A stretch of DNA of 48,663 nt. It comes from Richelia intracellularis. GTDB lineage: Bacteria > Cyanobacteriota > Cyanobacteriia > Cyanobacteriales > Nostocaceae. Below, piece after piece: positions 18,666-28,445 of the stretch; the stretch's first letter is position 1; every line of letters starts with the position of its first letter. The stretch spans positions 1-48,663 of the forward strand of contig CBZS010000045.1 of assembly GCA_000613065.1 (NCBI GenBank), in the 5' to 3' direction. A program made the position numbers and the translations under genes. The notes beneath the pieces are model-generated. The model saw nothing but the letters and a program-made list of their open reading frames with translations. It searched no databases and was not told where the DNA came from.

Positions 18666-19745
18666 CTAAGCTTTTACGGTTGTTTTAGCAACAGCATCTA
18701 ATTCGCCTTTAGCATACTTAGCAGCAAATATATCAATAGATACTTGCTTAATCTTGCTAGCATTACCAGCTGTTTCAAATTGCTGATAGCGATCAGCACA
18801 AACCTTTTGCATATATTTAATGGAAGGCTTGAGGAAGTGACGGGGGTCAAATTCCTTGGGGTTAGCAGCTAAAGCTTCACGTACAGCTGCAGTGATAGCT
18901 AAACGATTGTCAGTATCGATATTTACTTTACGTACGCCACTCTTAATACCCTTTTGAATTTCTTCTACAGGTACACCATATGTTTCAGGAATGTTACCAC
19001 CGTACTGGTTAATTAGGGCAATTAAATCTTCGGGTACGGAGGAAGAACCGTGCATTACCAAGTGGGTATTGGGCAAACGGCGGTGGATTTCTTCAATACG
19101 GCTGATTGCTAAAATTTCCCCAGTAGGCTTACGGGTGAACTTGTAAGCACCGTGACTAGTACCAATAGCTACTGCCAAAGCATCTACTTGCGTTTGTTGT
19201 ACGAAGTCAACAGCTTGTTCAGGATCGGTTAAAAGTTGGTCTTTATCTAACTTCCCTTCAAAACCGTGGCCATCTTCTGCTTCACCCATACCGGTTTCCA
19301 GAGAACCCAAGCAACCTAATTCTCCCTCAACACTAACACCGAGGGCGTGAGCTACTTTTACTACTTCGCGGGTAACATTAACGTTGTACTCGTAGCTAGC
19401 GGGAGTTTTAGCATCGGCTTCTAAAGAACCATCCATCATCACGCTGGTAAAGCCATTCTTCATTGCTGAGTAGCAGGTTGCAGGCTCATTACCATGGTCT
19501 TGGTGCATGGCAATGGGAAGATGGGGGTAGGTTTCTACCGCTGCTATAATTAAGTGACGTAGGAAGTTCTCCCCAGCATACTTACGAGCACCACGAGAGG
19601 CTTGCAAAATTACGGGGCTATCTGTCTCATTAGCAGCCTGCATAATTGCTTGGATCTGCTCCATATTGTTCACGTTGAAGGCTGGTATGCCATAACCATT
19701 CTCAGCCGCATGATCCAATAGCAGTCGCATTGGTACGAGCGCCAT
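18666..19745 (-). CDS. cbbA: Fructose-bisphosphate aldolase, class II
   Basis: A zinc-dependent aldolase that joins or splits fructose-1,6-bisphosphate (and sedoheptulose-1,7-bisphosphate in the Calvin cycle). The 359 residues begin [20 protein letters not shown]. Zinc ligands are visible in HQDHG (residues 81-85), GTSHGAYKF and [12 protein letters not shown]. The catalytic region [12 protein letters not shown] and the substrate-binding NIDTDNRLA are also present. A strong Shine-Dalgarno AGGAGGAC (19752-19759) lies 6 bases before the ATG, as expected for a highly expressed enzyme. It is monocistronic, with a terminator behind it. Confidence 0.96.
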   Translation of the reverse strand: MALVPMRLLLDHAAENGYGIPAFNVNNMEQIQAIMQAANETDSPVILQASRGARKYAGENFLRHLIIAAVETYPHLPIAMHQDHGNEPATCYSAMKNGFTSVMMDGSLEADAKTPASYEYNVNVTREVVKVAHALGVSVEGELGCLGSLETGMGEAEDGHGFEGKLDKDQLLTDPEQAVDFVQQTQVDALAVAIGTSHGAYKFTRKPTGEILAISRIEEIHRRLPNTHLVMHGSSSVPEDLIALINQYGGNIPETYGVPVEEIQKGIKSGVRKVNIDTDNRLAITAAVREALAANPKEFDPRHFLKPSIKYMQKVCADRYQQFETAGNASKIKQVSIDIFAAKYAKGELDAVAKTTVKA

Positions 19746-20111
19746 AGATAGTCCTCCTAAGTTTTGTGAGATGTATCAGCTAGTCGTTTTCAGACAAGCG
19801 TAATTATTACGCTAATCTTAAGATAATTTTCAACTTATAAGAAATTATAACTATTCATGTGTGTTTATGTTTAATAAGTTTACGCTATATACCATAAGCT
19901 AATTCATCAATTTGTCACCAATCACAAATAATAGAATGTTCATTCCCTGACTGTTACACAGAATGGACTATTTATCTTGGCAAGATGAAGATAATAAAGG
20001 CATGTGGAGCATCATTAATTGACTCTAAATAAAGCTATTAACTAATATGCATAATTTAAGCTGCTATTAGCTAGCTGCATACTTTTAAGAGTAGTCTGCA
20101 AGATTAATTTA
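19746..20111 (-). promoter_or_regulatory. cbbA upstream region with a palindrome
   Basis: The leader holds the dyad AGCGTAAT-T-ATTACGCT (19797-19813), about 50 bp upstream of the cbbA ATG. It could be a regulator site or a 5'-UTR hairpin. No gene is visible in the remaining A+T-rich sequence up to tRNA-Lys. Confidence 0.35.
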
Positions 20112-20183
20112 TGGGTCGCCTGGGATTCGAACCCAGAACTAATCGGTTAAAAGCCGAGTACTCTACCGTTGAGTTAGCGACCC
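20112..20183 (-). tRNA. tRNA-Lys (anticodon TTT)
   Basis: The minus strand folds as a cloverleaf: acceptor GGGTCGC / GCGACCC with discriminator A, D arm ACTC-AACGGTA-GAGT, anticodon loop CTTTTAA (anticodon TTT), T arm CTGGG-TTCGAAT-CCCAG. The outermost anticodon-stem pair is a C-U mismatch. CCA is not encoded. Confidence 0.95.
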
Positions 20184-20241
20184 GCTCGTTTTTGACAACT
20201 CCAGCATTATAACACTAATCCCTGTAGTTTTGTAAAGGGGT

Positions 20242-21099
20242 TTAGAAAAAATTTGCGGTGAGCCGGATATTGGTGTTGCAAGTTGTTCCTGGTTTTAAAA
20301 TTGTCAGCTTTTCTCCCGTGTTGATGGCATTGCGGGGGGCTGTCCAAGGTTCAAGACAGTAGTATTCTTTGCCTTTGACAGTCCAAAAGACTAGGGTGGA
20401 AAAGATACTATCGCTATCTAGGGTTAATTTGAGTTGGCGTTCGCGATCTGTTGCTGCGGCAGATGGGCTGCTAATTTCCTTAAATGCCACATCAATTTCA
20501 TCCACATTAAAGTCAAATGTGCCGTCAAAAGGGTGAATTTCCTTTGTAATTTGGTTTTGGTAAGCTTGGGCAGGAATGTCTAGTTCCAGTTTATTTTTGT
20601 TTGCGATCGCAAGATAGGGATGAAATCCAGCCGAAAATGGCATTGGTTCAGAACTCAGATTAGTATATTCCTGATGAATTTCCAGCGCATTACCCTGGAT
20701 TTTATAGGTAAAAATCAACTGAAAATCAAAGGGATACACAGCCCTAGTTTGCTCTGTACTATTGAGTTTGACAACAAATTTTGTCCCAGATGAATCTACA
20801 TTCCAAGGTAAATCCCGGGCAAAACCATGTTGCTTGAGGGTATATTGCTTCCCTTGATATGTGTAAGTATTGTCAGGCAAATTTCCACATATGGGGAACA
20901 GTATGGGAATGCCCCCTCGAATACTTAACTCGGGATTAGTGAAACGTTGTTCATCTAGGTAAAGGATTTCCTTGTCCTGTACGCGCCAGCGGGTAATAAT
21001 ACCACCTCTTTCGGGGACTACTTCTATTTGAGAGGTGCTAGTTTCGTCCGTGACGGTATAAGTCTTGTATTGTTTTTCAGTAATTGAAATAGAAACCAC
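20242..21099 (-). CDS. Aldose 1-epimerase (galactose mutarotase)-like protein
   Basis: A member of the galactose-mutarotase-like beta-sandwich family, which interconverts alpha and beta anomers of sugars or sugar phosphates. Motifs are ERGGIITRW, RGGIPILFPICGNLPDN, the active-site HGFARDLPW, SAGFHPYLAI and, near the end, YCLEPWTAPRNAINTGEKL with the catalytic Glu. These match the cyanobacterial group annotated as aldose epimerase; the exact sugar is unknown. The start is taken at GTG 21099 (VVSISITEKQYKTYT), because TTG 21123 would add an unlike octapeptide. It lies 90 bp downstream of pdhA on the same strand and may be co-transcribed. Confidence 0.85.
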   Translation of the reverse strand: MVSISITEKQYKTYTVTDETSTSQIEVVPERGGIITRWRVQDKEILYLDEQRFTNPELSIRGGIPILFPICGNLPDNTYTYQGKQYTLKQHGFARDLPWNVDSSGTKFVVKLNSTEQTRAVYPFDFQLIFTYKIQGNALEIHQEYTNLSSEPMPFSAGFHPYLAIANKNKLELDIPAQAYQNQITKEIHPFDGTFDFNVDEIDVAFKEISSPSAAATDRERQLKLTLDSDSIFSTLVFWTVKGKEYYCLEPWTAPRNAINTGEKLTILKPGTTCNTNIRLTANFF

Positions 21100-21189
21100 G
21101 GTGTTTTGTAGGGGTAACCACAAGGGTTACCCAGAATAATTTTAGTGTAGGCGAGCCTTGTACCTACCCAGAACAATGAATTAATTCTA

Positions 21190-22227
21190 TTATTCGTCTT
21201 CAGCAAATACAAAGCGGTATAAATCCCGTGCATCTGGTTCGGGACTAATTTCGGCAAATTTAACTGCTTCGTCAATTAACTCTTGAATTTGGCGATCGAT
21301 CGCCTTTAATTCTTCCTGGGTAACTAGATTTTGCTCTGTGACATAAGCTGCAAATTTTTTAATCGGATCCCGAGAAAACCACTCTTCCTTTTCCCATTTA
21401 CTCCGCAACTCATCAGGATCCGCCAGAGAGTGACCCCGGAAACGGTATGTTAGGGCTTCAATTAAAGTAGGGCCTTCCCCCGCACGGGCACGGGCAACAG
21501 CTTCTTGGGCAACAGCACGTACAGCCATTACATCCATTCCATCTACCTCCACACCAGCCATATTAAAAACACTGGCCTTTTTATAAATTTCTGGGTCAGA
21601 AGTTGCCCTTTCGTGAGCCATACCGATCGCCCACTTATTATTTTCTACCACAAAAATAATTGGCAGTTTCCATAAAGCAGCCATATTTAATGTTTCAAAG
21701 AACTGACCATTATTACAAGCCCCATCACCAAAAAAAGCTGCTGCAACTTGATCCGAGTTCTCATCTCCCAATACTTCCCGGCGATATTTGGATTGAAAAG
21801 CTGCACCAGCAGCTACGGGAATACCCTCGGCGACAAAAGCATAACCGCCCAATAGACGATGCTCTGCTGAAAACATATGCATGGAGCCACCTCGCCCCTT
21901 ACTACAACCTGTTGCCTTACCAAATAATTCAGACATGACTTCTTTAGCTGGAACCCCTGCACTTAAGGCATGAACGTGGTCACGGTATGTACTACAAACA
22001 TAGTCGTCTCCCGGTCGCATTGCTCCCCGAATAATACCACTGGAAACAGCTTCCTGCCCGTTATACAAATGGACAAAGCCAAACATTTTACCCCGGTAAT
22101 ACATCTCAGCACACTTATCTTCAAAGGTGCGTCCTAAAACCATATCTCGATACAGTTCTAGGGCTTCTGATTTAGTAATTTGGGCGCTAGCGATATTGAA
22201 TTTGGGGAGTGTGCGTTCTTGAACCAT
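21190..22227 (-). CDS. pdhA: Pyruvate dehydrogenase E1 component, alpha subunit
   Basis: The thiamine-diphosphate-dependent half of E1 that decarboxylates pyruvate in the pyruvate dehydrogenase complex, supplying acetyl-CoA. The TPP fold is marked by GDGACNNGQ (residues 167-175) and [10 protein letters not shown] (193-202). The phosphorylation-loop-like region [18 protein letters not shown] and the substrate region [15 protein letters not shown] are intact. The length of 345 residues is normal for the cyanobacterial/plastid type. The beta subunit is not adjacent, which is common in cyanobacteria. Confidence 0.95.
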   Translation of the reverse strand: MVQERTLPKFNIASAQITKSEALELYRDMVLGRTFEDKCAEMYYRGKMFGFVHLYNGQEAVSSGIIRGAMRPGDDYVCSTYRDHVHALSAGVPAKEVMSELFGKATGCSKGRGGSMHMFSAEHRLLGGYAFVAEGIPVAAGAAFQSKYRREVLGDENSDQVAAAFFGDGACNNGQFFETLNMAALWKLPIIFVVENNKWAIGMAHERATSDPEIYKKASVFNMAGVEVDGMDVMAVRAVAQEAVARARAGEGPTLIEALTYRFRGHSLADPDELRSKWEKEEWFSRDPIKKFAAYVTEQNLVTQEELKAIDRQIQELIDEAVKFAEISPEPDARDLYRFVFAEDE

Positions 22228-23261
22228 TATTTTTCTTATATCCCTGCTGTAAAACTGAGAAGTACTATTTTGAGGTCTGAATCTCCTTCTTCACCAAGTG
22301 GAGTTGTCTGGCGAATATGGTAACAAAAATTAATAATCAAAGCCAGTTAAGCTTACTACCAAAAATTTACCCTTGTTTCTGGGTGCATATGCTTCTTTGT
22401 TCAATTCGCTATTATAACTGTGTTTGGAACACGTAGACTAATGCCATAGCTTAGTTGCTAATCACATAAGTTATGCAATGGAGCATCTCAGTTCTAATTT
22501 GGATAACTGAGATGCTCTGGGACGGAGAGTAGTGCCTTGTGGTAAATCCATTGCTGTAGGCGGGGTTCCTCACTTAAAGAGTTAAAGAGATTAACCCTTG
22601 CGGAGACGTTCCGCGAACAGAGTTTAACACTGTAGGCAAACTGGTGTAGCTTCCTTCTTGCACAGCGAGTTACCCTAAGAGATATCTCCTCTGTTGTAGC
22701 GACTGCGCGGGACTTGTGGTCCCTGGCAGAGTCCCAGTTGGGTAATACCAGAAACAATAAAATAATATCCAACTGTGTTTTTAAGCTAACAGTCTGCTAT
22801 TGACTGTTTCTGCATAGTTACTAACATTTTTGCTAATCTCCGTATAATCTCGTACATTATTACTGAGTGATTGTATTTACTTCGTTGAACGTGGTACAAT
22901 TGCACTCGCTTCCCATAAGCAACAATTATTCAGAGTAAAGCGATGGTACCTCTCTCGCCATTGCTAGGTTAGTACCCTCTGAAAAACAAGCAGTAATGTC
23001 ATGTCCCTGCCCATAAAAGTACTCTAGGCAATAGTTACACATACATAGATAGTATTGATATTTTGGGAAATATAATGTATTATTATAGACTTGTCGTCTG
23101 CAACAATTGAAAGCTCCCAGGCATAATTTTTTTAATGAAACATATTTACCCCTACTAAAATCTACTCAGGTAGATTGATCAGCTTGTGATTATTTCACGG
23201 TTAAATATACCTGGAACGCTATAGGTGAATTGTTGTGAATCGCGCTGCAGGGGAAGTAGCT
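22228..23261. other. Long divergent intergenic region between pdhA and zipN
   Basis: About 1 kb without a supported gene. It holds a perfect 13-bp hairpin GAGCATCTCAGTT / AACTGAGATGCTC (22481-22493 with 22505-22517). It also holds a short G+C-rich dispersed-repeat-like stretch, TTGCGGAGACGTTCCGCGAA, near 22597. The minus-strand frame at 22494-22772 has no family resemblance and starts inside the hairpin, so I do not call it. Promoters for both genes must lie here. Confidence 0.45.
22481..22517. repeat. 13-bp perfect inverted repeat
   Basis: GAGCATCTCAGTT, an 11-nt loop, AACTGAGATGCTC, with no T tract on either side. It lies about 250 bp upstream of pdhA. Its function is not evident. Confidence 0.6.
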
Positions 23262-25469
23262 GTGCAGATACCGCTAGATTATTACAGGATTTTAGGATTG
23301 CCATTGGCAGCAAGTGAAGAACAGTTGCGCCAAGCTTACAGCGATCGCATCGTACAGTTGCCACGACGGGAATATTCCCAAGCAGCCATTGGTGCGCGTA
23401 AGCTAATTATAGAAAAAGCCTATGTAATTCTCTCCGATCCGCGAGAGCGCAAAGTCTATGAACAGGCTTGCTTATCCCATACCTATGAGCCAGAGAACAG
23501 CGTAAAATCAGCTTCGGTAGTAGTTGAGGGCCGTCAATCTCCACACAATATCAAATCTGATACTCAGAATTTGGGTATTGAAATTCCTCAAGAGGAAGTA
23601 GTAGGTGCTCTATTGATTTTGCAAGAGTTGGGGGAATATGAACTGGTTCTCAAACTAGGTCATCCCTATCTGGTAAATCACAAAGTTAGTGCTAATTCCA
23701 AGGAAGTTTGGGATTTCCCAGCAGAGTTTCCTGATATTGTCCTCACCGTAGCTTTAGCTTGTTTGGAATTAGGACGGGAACAATGGCAACAAGGTAACTA
23801 TGAAAATGCTGCGATTTCTTTGGAAACGGGAGAGGAATTATTAGTTAAGGAAAAACTATTTTCTAGCTTACAAGCAGAAATTAAATCAGATTTGTACAAG
23901 CTGAGACCTTACCGCATTTTAGAACTGTTGCAACTACCCATAGAAAAAACCTCTGAACGGAATCAAGGGTTACAATTATTACAAACAATTTTGAGAGAAC
24001 GTGGCGGTATTGATGGAGCAGAGGATGATAGCTCCGGTCTGAACATAGACGATTTTCTTCGGTTTATTCAGCAATTGCGCCATTATTTAACAGTGGCAGA
24101 ACAACATAAGTTATTTGAAGTAGAAAGCAAACGTCCTTCTGCTGTAGCTACATATTTAACCATCTATTCCTTGCTTGCACGTGGATTTACCCAAAGGAAA
24201 CCAGCTTTAATTAGGCAAGCAAAGCAAATGTTATTGGGTTTGGGTGCGCGTCAAGATATCCATTTAGAACAATCCTTGTGTAGTTTATTGCTGGGACAAA
24301 CAGAGGAAGCCAGTCGAGTACTAGAACTCAGCCAGGAATATGAGGCATTAGCCTTTATCCGGGAAAAATCCCAAGATTCTCCAGACTTGTTATCTGGATT
24401 GTGCTTATACACAGAACACTGGCTAGAAACGGAGGTATTTCCCCATTTTCGAGACTTGGTAAACCAGCCAGCTTCTTTAAAGGAATATTTTGCCGATAGC
24501 CAAGTGCAATCTTATTTAGAAGCCTTACCTATAGAAGAACAGAAATCTGGCTATTCCCACGAAGCCAACCACCACTCCGGCAATTTGAACCCTTACCATA
24601 AGCCTTCTAGGGAAAACGATAACTATCAGCGCTCGCCTGATATTCGTGAGGCGAGTGAGAAACATCAGCCTGTAAGCCATAATATTCATTTTTCGCCACC
24701 ACCGCCTACAAATCAGAATCATTCCTTGACAAACAATCAGCAATTAGGAATAGGAATCGAGGATAATAATAATTATTCAAATCCAACCCGAAGAAAAGGA
24801 AAAACCAGTATCGATGCTCGCCATACAGGGATTCGCAAACGCAGGAGAACTAGCCGTCCTCGCAACAGTCTTGTTCGTCTGTTGTTGGTGATGTTAACGT
24901 CAGTAGCTGGTGTCATATTGTTGTGGGTATTACTCAGCACAGCCTTTAGTTGGTTCAGAAATCTGTTTAACCCCGTACCATCCCTACAAGGAAAACAGGT
25001 TGCTGTAGTAATTAACCAACCATTAATGGAGATTCCCCAGGCGGGAAGTCAACCCAAATCACCAGAAGGGAAATTAACAGAAATTGCTGCTATAAATGTG
25101 ATTGGTACTTGGTTATCTACCAAATCTGTAGCTCTAGGACCCAACCATGATACGATTAGTTTAGAAAATGTGTTGGTTGGTTCTGCCTTATCTCAATGGC
25201 GAATTATCGCTCGACGTGATAAAAATAGCGATCGCTACCGTCAGTTTCAGCACCAGATTCGGGATGTTAAAATCGAACAAAATGCAAGTGATGAGAATCA
25301 GGTAGCAGTAGAAGCATCTGTGAATGAAATTGCTCATATTTACGAACGTGGTCAGAAAAACGAGCAAAAATCATATAATGATAACTTAAGGGTCAAATAC
25401 GATTTAATCAGACAAGATGGTAAATGGCTAATTCAAAGTATGTCTTTGGTCGCTAGTGGAATTAGTTGA
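23262..25469 (+). CDS. zipN: Cell division protein ZipN/Ftn2 (ARC6 family)
   Basis: Anchors and organises FtsZ at midcell in cyanobacteria, the counterpart of plastid ARC6. The N-terminus is a J-domain-like module (IPLDYYRILGLPLAASEEQL ... ERKVYEQ, about residues 1-75). An alpha-helical repeat region follows, including EVVGALLILQELGEYELVL. A Pro/Asn-rich linker leads to one transmembrane helix near residues 535-560 (RLLLVMLTSVAGVILLWVLL). The C-terminal IMS-type domain (about 605-735) is expected in the periplasm. GTG 23262 gives the usual family start (xQIPLDYYRILGLP) with AGGGGA just upstream; GTG 23235 is an alternative adding 9 residues. The length of 735 is in the normal range. Confidence 0.92.
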   Translation: MQIPLDYYRILGLPLAASEEQLRQAYSDRIVQLPRREYSQAAIGARKLIIEKAYVILSDPRERKVYEQACLSHTYEPENSVKSASVVVEGRQSPHNIKSDTQNLGIEIPQEEVVGALLILQELGEYELVLKLGHPYLVNHKVSANSKEVWDFPAEFPDIVLTVALACLELGREQWQQGNYENAAISLETGEELLVKEKLFSSLQAEIKSDLYKLRPYRILELLQLPIEKTSERNQGLQLLQTILRERGGIDGAEDDSSGLNIDDFLRFIQQLRHYLTVAEQHKLFEVESKRPSAVATYLTIYSLLARGFTQRKPALIRQAKQMLLGLGARQDIHLEQSLCSLLLGQTEEASRVLELSQEYEALAFIREKSQDSPDLLSGLCLYTEHWLETEVFPHFRDLVNQPASLKEYFADSQVQSYLEALPIEEQKSGYSHEANHHSGNLNPYHKPSRENDNYQRSPDIREASEKHQPVSHNIHFSPPPPTNQNHSLTNNQQLGIGIEDNNNYSNPTRRKGKTSIDARHTGIRKRRRTSRPRNSLVRLLLVMLTSVAGVILLWVLLSTAFSWFRNLFNPVPSLQGKQVAVVINQPLMEIPQAGSQPKSPEGKLTEIAAINVIGTWLSTKSVALGPNHDTISLENVLVGSALSQWRIIARRDKNSDRYRQFQHQIRDVKIEQNASDENQVAVEASVNEIAHIYERGQKNEQKSYNDNLRVKYDLIRQDGKWLIQSMSLVASGIS

Positions 25470-25747
25470 TTTTGCGCTATAGCTTCCTAATTAGTGCTGT
25501 ATTAGTCTGCCACACTATATATATAGGGGAAGAGACTCCCTTCTTTTTTTGGATATTAACCACCCATTTCACAAAAAATTTTTCACTTTTAGTCTGATTT
25601 AATCAAAATCAGGCGAATAAAATAAGCATAACTACTAAAGCTTTGCTATAAAGTACACATAATTAGTTTTCTGTTTGCCAAGACCTAAATTTAGTGTTTA
25701 ATAGTTCGTATAAGTGTTTTCTCATTAGTTTGATTATGTATTGTGTT

Positions 25748-25780
25748 GACCTAGCTTTCTTTGGAAAGCTAGGTCTTTCA
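25748..25780 (+). terminator. Strong hairpin terminator downstream of zipN
   Basis: Perfect 12-bp stem GACCTAGCTTTC / GAAAGCTAGGTC with a TTTG loop (25748-25775), followed by a T-rich tail. It is about 280 bp after the zipN stop. The sequence between (25470-25747) has no supported gene. Confidence 0.7.
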
Positions 25781-25966
25781 ATTTGTTATTTTTTATACAT
25801 TGGGTTTTGTGAATCTAGAGCATCGATTCAGTAATAATATTGGTGCTTGGCAGTTGACATTTATTCTATTCCCCTGCTTCCTGCTCTCACCCAATCAAGA
25901 ATGTTGGCATTACTAAGTTGGTATTTTAATATTTCCTCGCATCGGTTCTAATGGATAAAAGAATTG

Positions 25967-26057
25967 GGCGTTGCATAAGTGCGGGATGAATTAGCGTTTG
26001 AAAGCATTGAGAAATCGTTGCAAATTTAGTGCAATCATCCCCTGATTCAGCAACGCC
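25967..26057 (-). mobile_element. 91-bp MITE related to the IS1-like element
   Basis: Begins GGCGTTGCATAAGTGCGGGA and ends AGCAACGCC, the inverted repeats of the IS1-like element at 3872-4626. It has no coding capacity. Read on the minus strand, it matches the MITE at 46513-46603 at 80 of 91 positions by hand alignment, with no gap. Flanks AAGAATTG and AAAAGTTG may be a decayed 8-bp target duplication. It lies about 90 bp upstream of the next gene. Confidence 0.8.
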
Positions 26058-26146
26058 AAAAGTTGTAGTGGGAACAAGTCCTCCTTAGTGAGAAATAGGG
26101 TGCAGATTTTATTATCATTTATCAATATAATTTCAATTTCTTAACT

Positions 26147-27457
26147 ATGGCTATCCTTTCCAATCCAAAATTTCGTTTTAGAGCAGCCCTTGCAATATTT
26201 TCATGCATCAGTCTAACTGGTACTTATCTATACAATAAATCTCAAAATATTAGTTTAGGTGGAAAATTACTAAATATTGCATCAGTTAAACAAATAAATT
26301 TACTTAATGCTAACCAACAAGAAGCAAGTAAAGATAGAACTGCTCAGAAATTACTAACCAGCCTCCCTAAGAAGAATAATCAGAGGTTTGCTCACCACTC
26401 AACCGCAGCAAAACCATATCCAGTTGTAGATGAATTACTGCGTTATAAATTTAGCCTCAATGGCAACAAAATTTTTCAAACAGCAAAGCTACCTGGTAGC
26501 AAAGTTAGTTTCAATCAATCCGATTTATTAGAAGTTCTTATTAATACTAGAACCTATTTTCAAAATCATGCCCAAGAAGATCCTAATATTAGTCGTCAAG
26601 GTATTTTGGAAAGCCAAGGTGTGACTGTAGCAGACACCTTGAGAACCTTAGATTTCATGATTCAGGTGCTTAGAGAGGATATAGCCAATAAAACAGTTAC
26701 TCGCTTACAAAACCCTAACTTTGTCAACCAACATTTTCGGGTAATTAAATGGTCTGCTCATAATCCCAAAAAGCCCAGACAAAAGAATTTGCGAATTACC
26801 AAATATGCAGTTTTTACCCACCCAGGATCTCGTAAAAGAACGGCTAAATTTAATATACCTGTATATAGTCTGAAGAATAGTGAATCCACTGGCAAATATT
26901 ATACAAAATATACTAAACAAGACGTTCTATCTGGAATTTATGAACCTGGAGGAAAAGAATTTGGCAAAGTAGATACCTTGCTCTACCTGACCCGGAAGGG
27001 ATTTGAAGAAGCATTAATGCAGGGAACAATTTTAATAAATTTCCCAGACAAAACCCAGGCATTTTTCAATGTAGATAAAAGTAATGATATGCCTTATATT
27101 CGGGGATTAGCAGCAAAATCACAAAAGCGTTACTGGTATTTTAAACAAGTAGAAGCAATCAAAGGCTATGGATATAAAATTGATGCCAAGATTCTCGTAA
27201 AACCAGGAGTAACTTTTGCCGGAGATGTATTAAATGTCGGTCTAGGAAAAGTCATAGTTATGGAATATACCAGAAGTGGTAAAAAGCAACTCCGGCTTGG
27301 TGTAATGGCTGATACTGGTGGAGCCTTCTTGCCAAATTTGTATCAGTTAGATTTCCTAGCAGGTATTTTTAAGAGCCAGGCAGATTTTAAGCAGAATATT
27401 CGTCAACTACCTATGTATGCTCAGGGGACATATATTTTGGTTAAAAAGAAAACTTAA
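26147..27457 (+). CDS. Exported protein with MltA/3D-like C-terminal region
   Basis: A 436-residue protein with an N-terminal hydrophobic segment (about residues 12-29, ALAIFSCISLTGTYLYN) that fits a signal anchor or signal peptide. Blocks recalling murein transglycosylase MltA appear in the right order: a PVYSL segment, YTKQDVLSGIYEPGG, YLTRKGFEEALMQGT, and near the end VMADTGGAFLPNLYQLDFLA, which resembles the Asp-containing DTGGAI...DLF motif of the 3D barrel. The middle (AFFNVDKSNDMPYIRG) lacks the exact QGSG motif of MltA, so enzymatic activity is uncertain. I infer a cell-wall role; an unrelated secreted cyanobacterial family remains possible. Confidence 0.55.
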   Translation: MAILSNPKFRFRAALAIFSCISLTGTYLYNKSQNISLGGKLLNIASVKQINLLNANQQEASKDRTAQKLLTSLPKKNNQRFAHHSTAAKPYPVVDELLRYKFSLNGNKIFQTAKLPGSKVSFNQSDLLEVLINTRTYFQNHAQEDPNISRQGILESQGVTVADTLRTLDFMIQVLREDIANKTVTRLQNPNFVNQHFRVIKWSAHNPKKPRQKNLRITKYAVFTHPGSRKRTAKFNIPVYSLKNSESTGKYYTKYTKQDVLSGIYEPGGKEFGKVDTLLYLTRKGFEEALMQGTILINFPDKTQAFFNVDKSNDMPYIRGLAAKSQKRYWYFKQVEAIKGYGYKIDAKILVKPGVTFAGDVLNVGLGKVIVMEYTRSGKKQLRLGVMADTGGAFLPNLYQLDFLAGIFKSQADFKQNIRQLPMYAQGTYILVKKKT

Positions 27458-27579
27458 TCATAATTTCTTCCCTCTGGGCGAGGTTTCCTCGCCCCTACAT
27501 CCTTCTCTTCCCTTCCGAGTCTGCCCATCGCCTCGTATCATAAAAATATAAAAAAGTAGCCAAAACTTAACGGCATAAC

Positions 27580-28443
27580 ATGGGCAGTATTTGGGAACTT
27601 GATTTTTACTCTCGTCCAATAGTGGACGAGAAACAGAAAAAAATATGGGAAGTATTGATTTGCGAAACTCCCACGGATATTAGCGACAACACAGATGCTT
27701 TATTTCGCTATGCACAGTATTGCCCCAGTACAACGGTAAATTCTGTATGGTTGAGGACAGCTATTACAGAAGCTATCGCTAAAGCATCAGAACCACCAAT
27801 AAAAATTCGCTTCTTTCGTCGGCAAATGAATAATATGATTACTAAGGCTTGTCAAGATATTGGCATCCCAGCGCAAGCAAGTCGCCGTACCTTATTCCTC
27901 AACCAATGGTTAGAACAAAGGATGGAGGAGGTTTATCCCCAAGAATCTGGTTATCAAGCAGGAACTAATCCTTCAGTCACCCTGGAAGCTCCCCTTCCCC
28001 AAAGATTACCTGATGCTTTAGAAGGACAAAAATGGCAATTTGTCAGTTTATCAGCACAGGAATTGGGGGATATCCCAGAGTGGGACATTAGTTTTGGTGA
28101 AAGCTTCCCTTTAGAGATGCTAAAAGTTCCCCCTGAAACTCCCATTCCCGGAATCTTGATTTTTTCACCCAGAGCATTACCCTTAGCAGGTTGGATGTCT
28201 GGTTTAGAATTAGCATGGTTAAGATTTGACAAGAATCAAGCCGGAAGATTAGTTTTAGAAACTGGAGCGAGTGAAAGCTGGATTTTAGCCAATCTCAAAA
28301 ATCCCCAAGTTTTAGCTGCTGCTAAGGATTTTGAATCAGCCAAACAAAATGCTCATGGTGTGCATTTTATTGCTGTACAATCTGACCCGCAAGCAGAATC
28401 TTTTGGTGGATTTTGGCTTTTATGTGAGGTCAAACTACCTTAA
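27580..28443 (+). CDS. Tab2/Atab2-family RNA-binding protein
   Basis: Homologue of Chlamydomonas Tab2 and Arabidopsis ATAB2, which bind mRNA and are needed for synthesis of photosystem reaction-centre proteins. The 287-residue protein starts GSIWELDFYSRPIVDEKQKK, with the signature WELD and RPxxD. It continues IRFFRRQMNNMITKACQDIG, then RLPDALEGQKWQFVSL, and closes with the C-terminal FGGFWLLCE. The IS1634-family element behind it is inserted exactly at its stop codon: the target duplication TTAAAA contains the TAA, so the protein is intact but its native 3' UTR is displaced by 1.7 kb. Confidence 0.9.
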   Translation: MGSIWELDFYSRPIVDEKQKKIWEVLICETPTDISDNTDALFRYAQYCPSTTVNSVWLRTAITEAIAKASEPPIKIRFFRRQMNNMITKACQDIGIPAQASRRTLFLNQWLEQRMEEVYPQESGYQAGTNPSVTLEAPLPQRLPDALEGQKWQFVSLSAQELGDIPEWDISFGESFPLEMLKVPPETPIPGILIFSPRALPLAGWMSGLELAWLRFDKNQAGRLVLETGASESWILANLKNPQVLAAAKDFESAKQNAHGVHFIAVQSDPQAESFGGFWLLCEVKLP

Positions 28444-28445
28444 AA

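Noticed and set aside
22494-22772. Minus-strand open frame of 92 codons in the pdhA-zipN spacer
   Set aside because: It has no recognisable family, overlaps a hairpin and a G+C-rich repeat, and its composition is unlike neighbouring genes.
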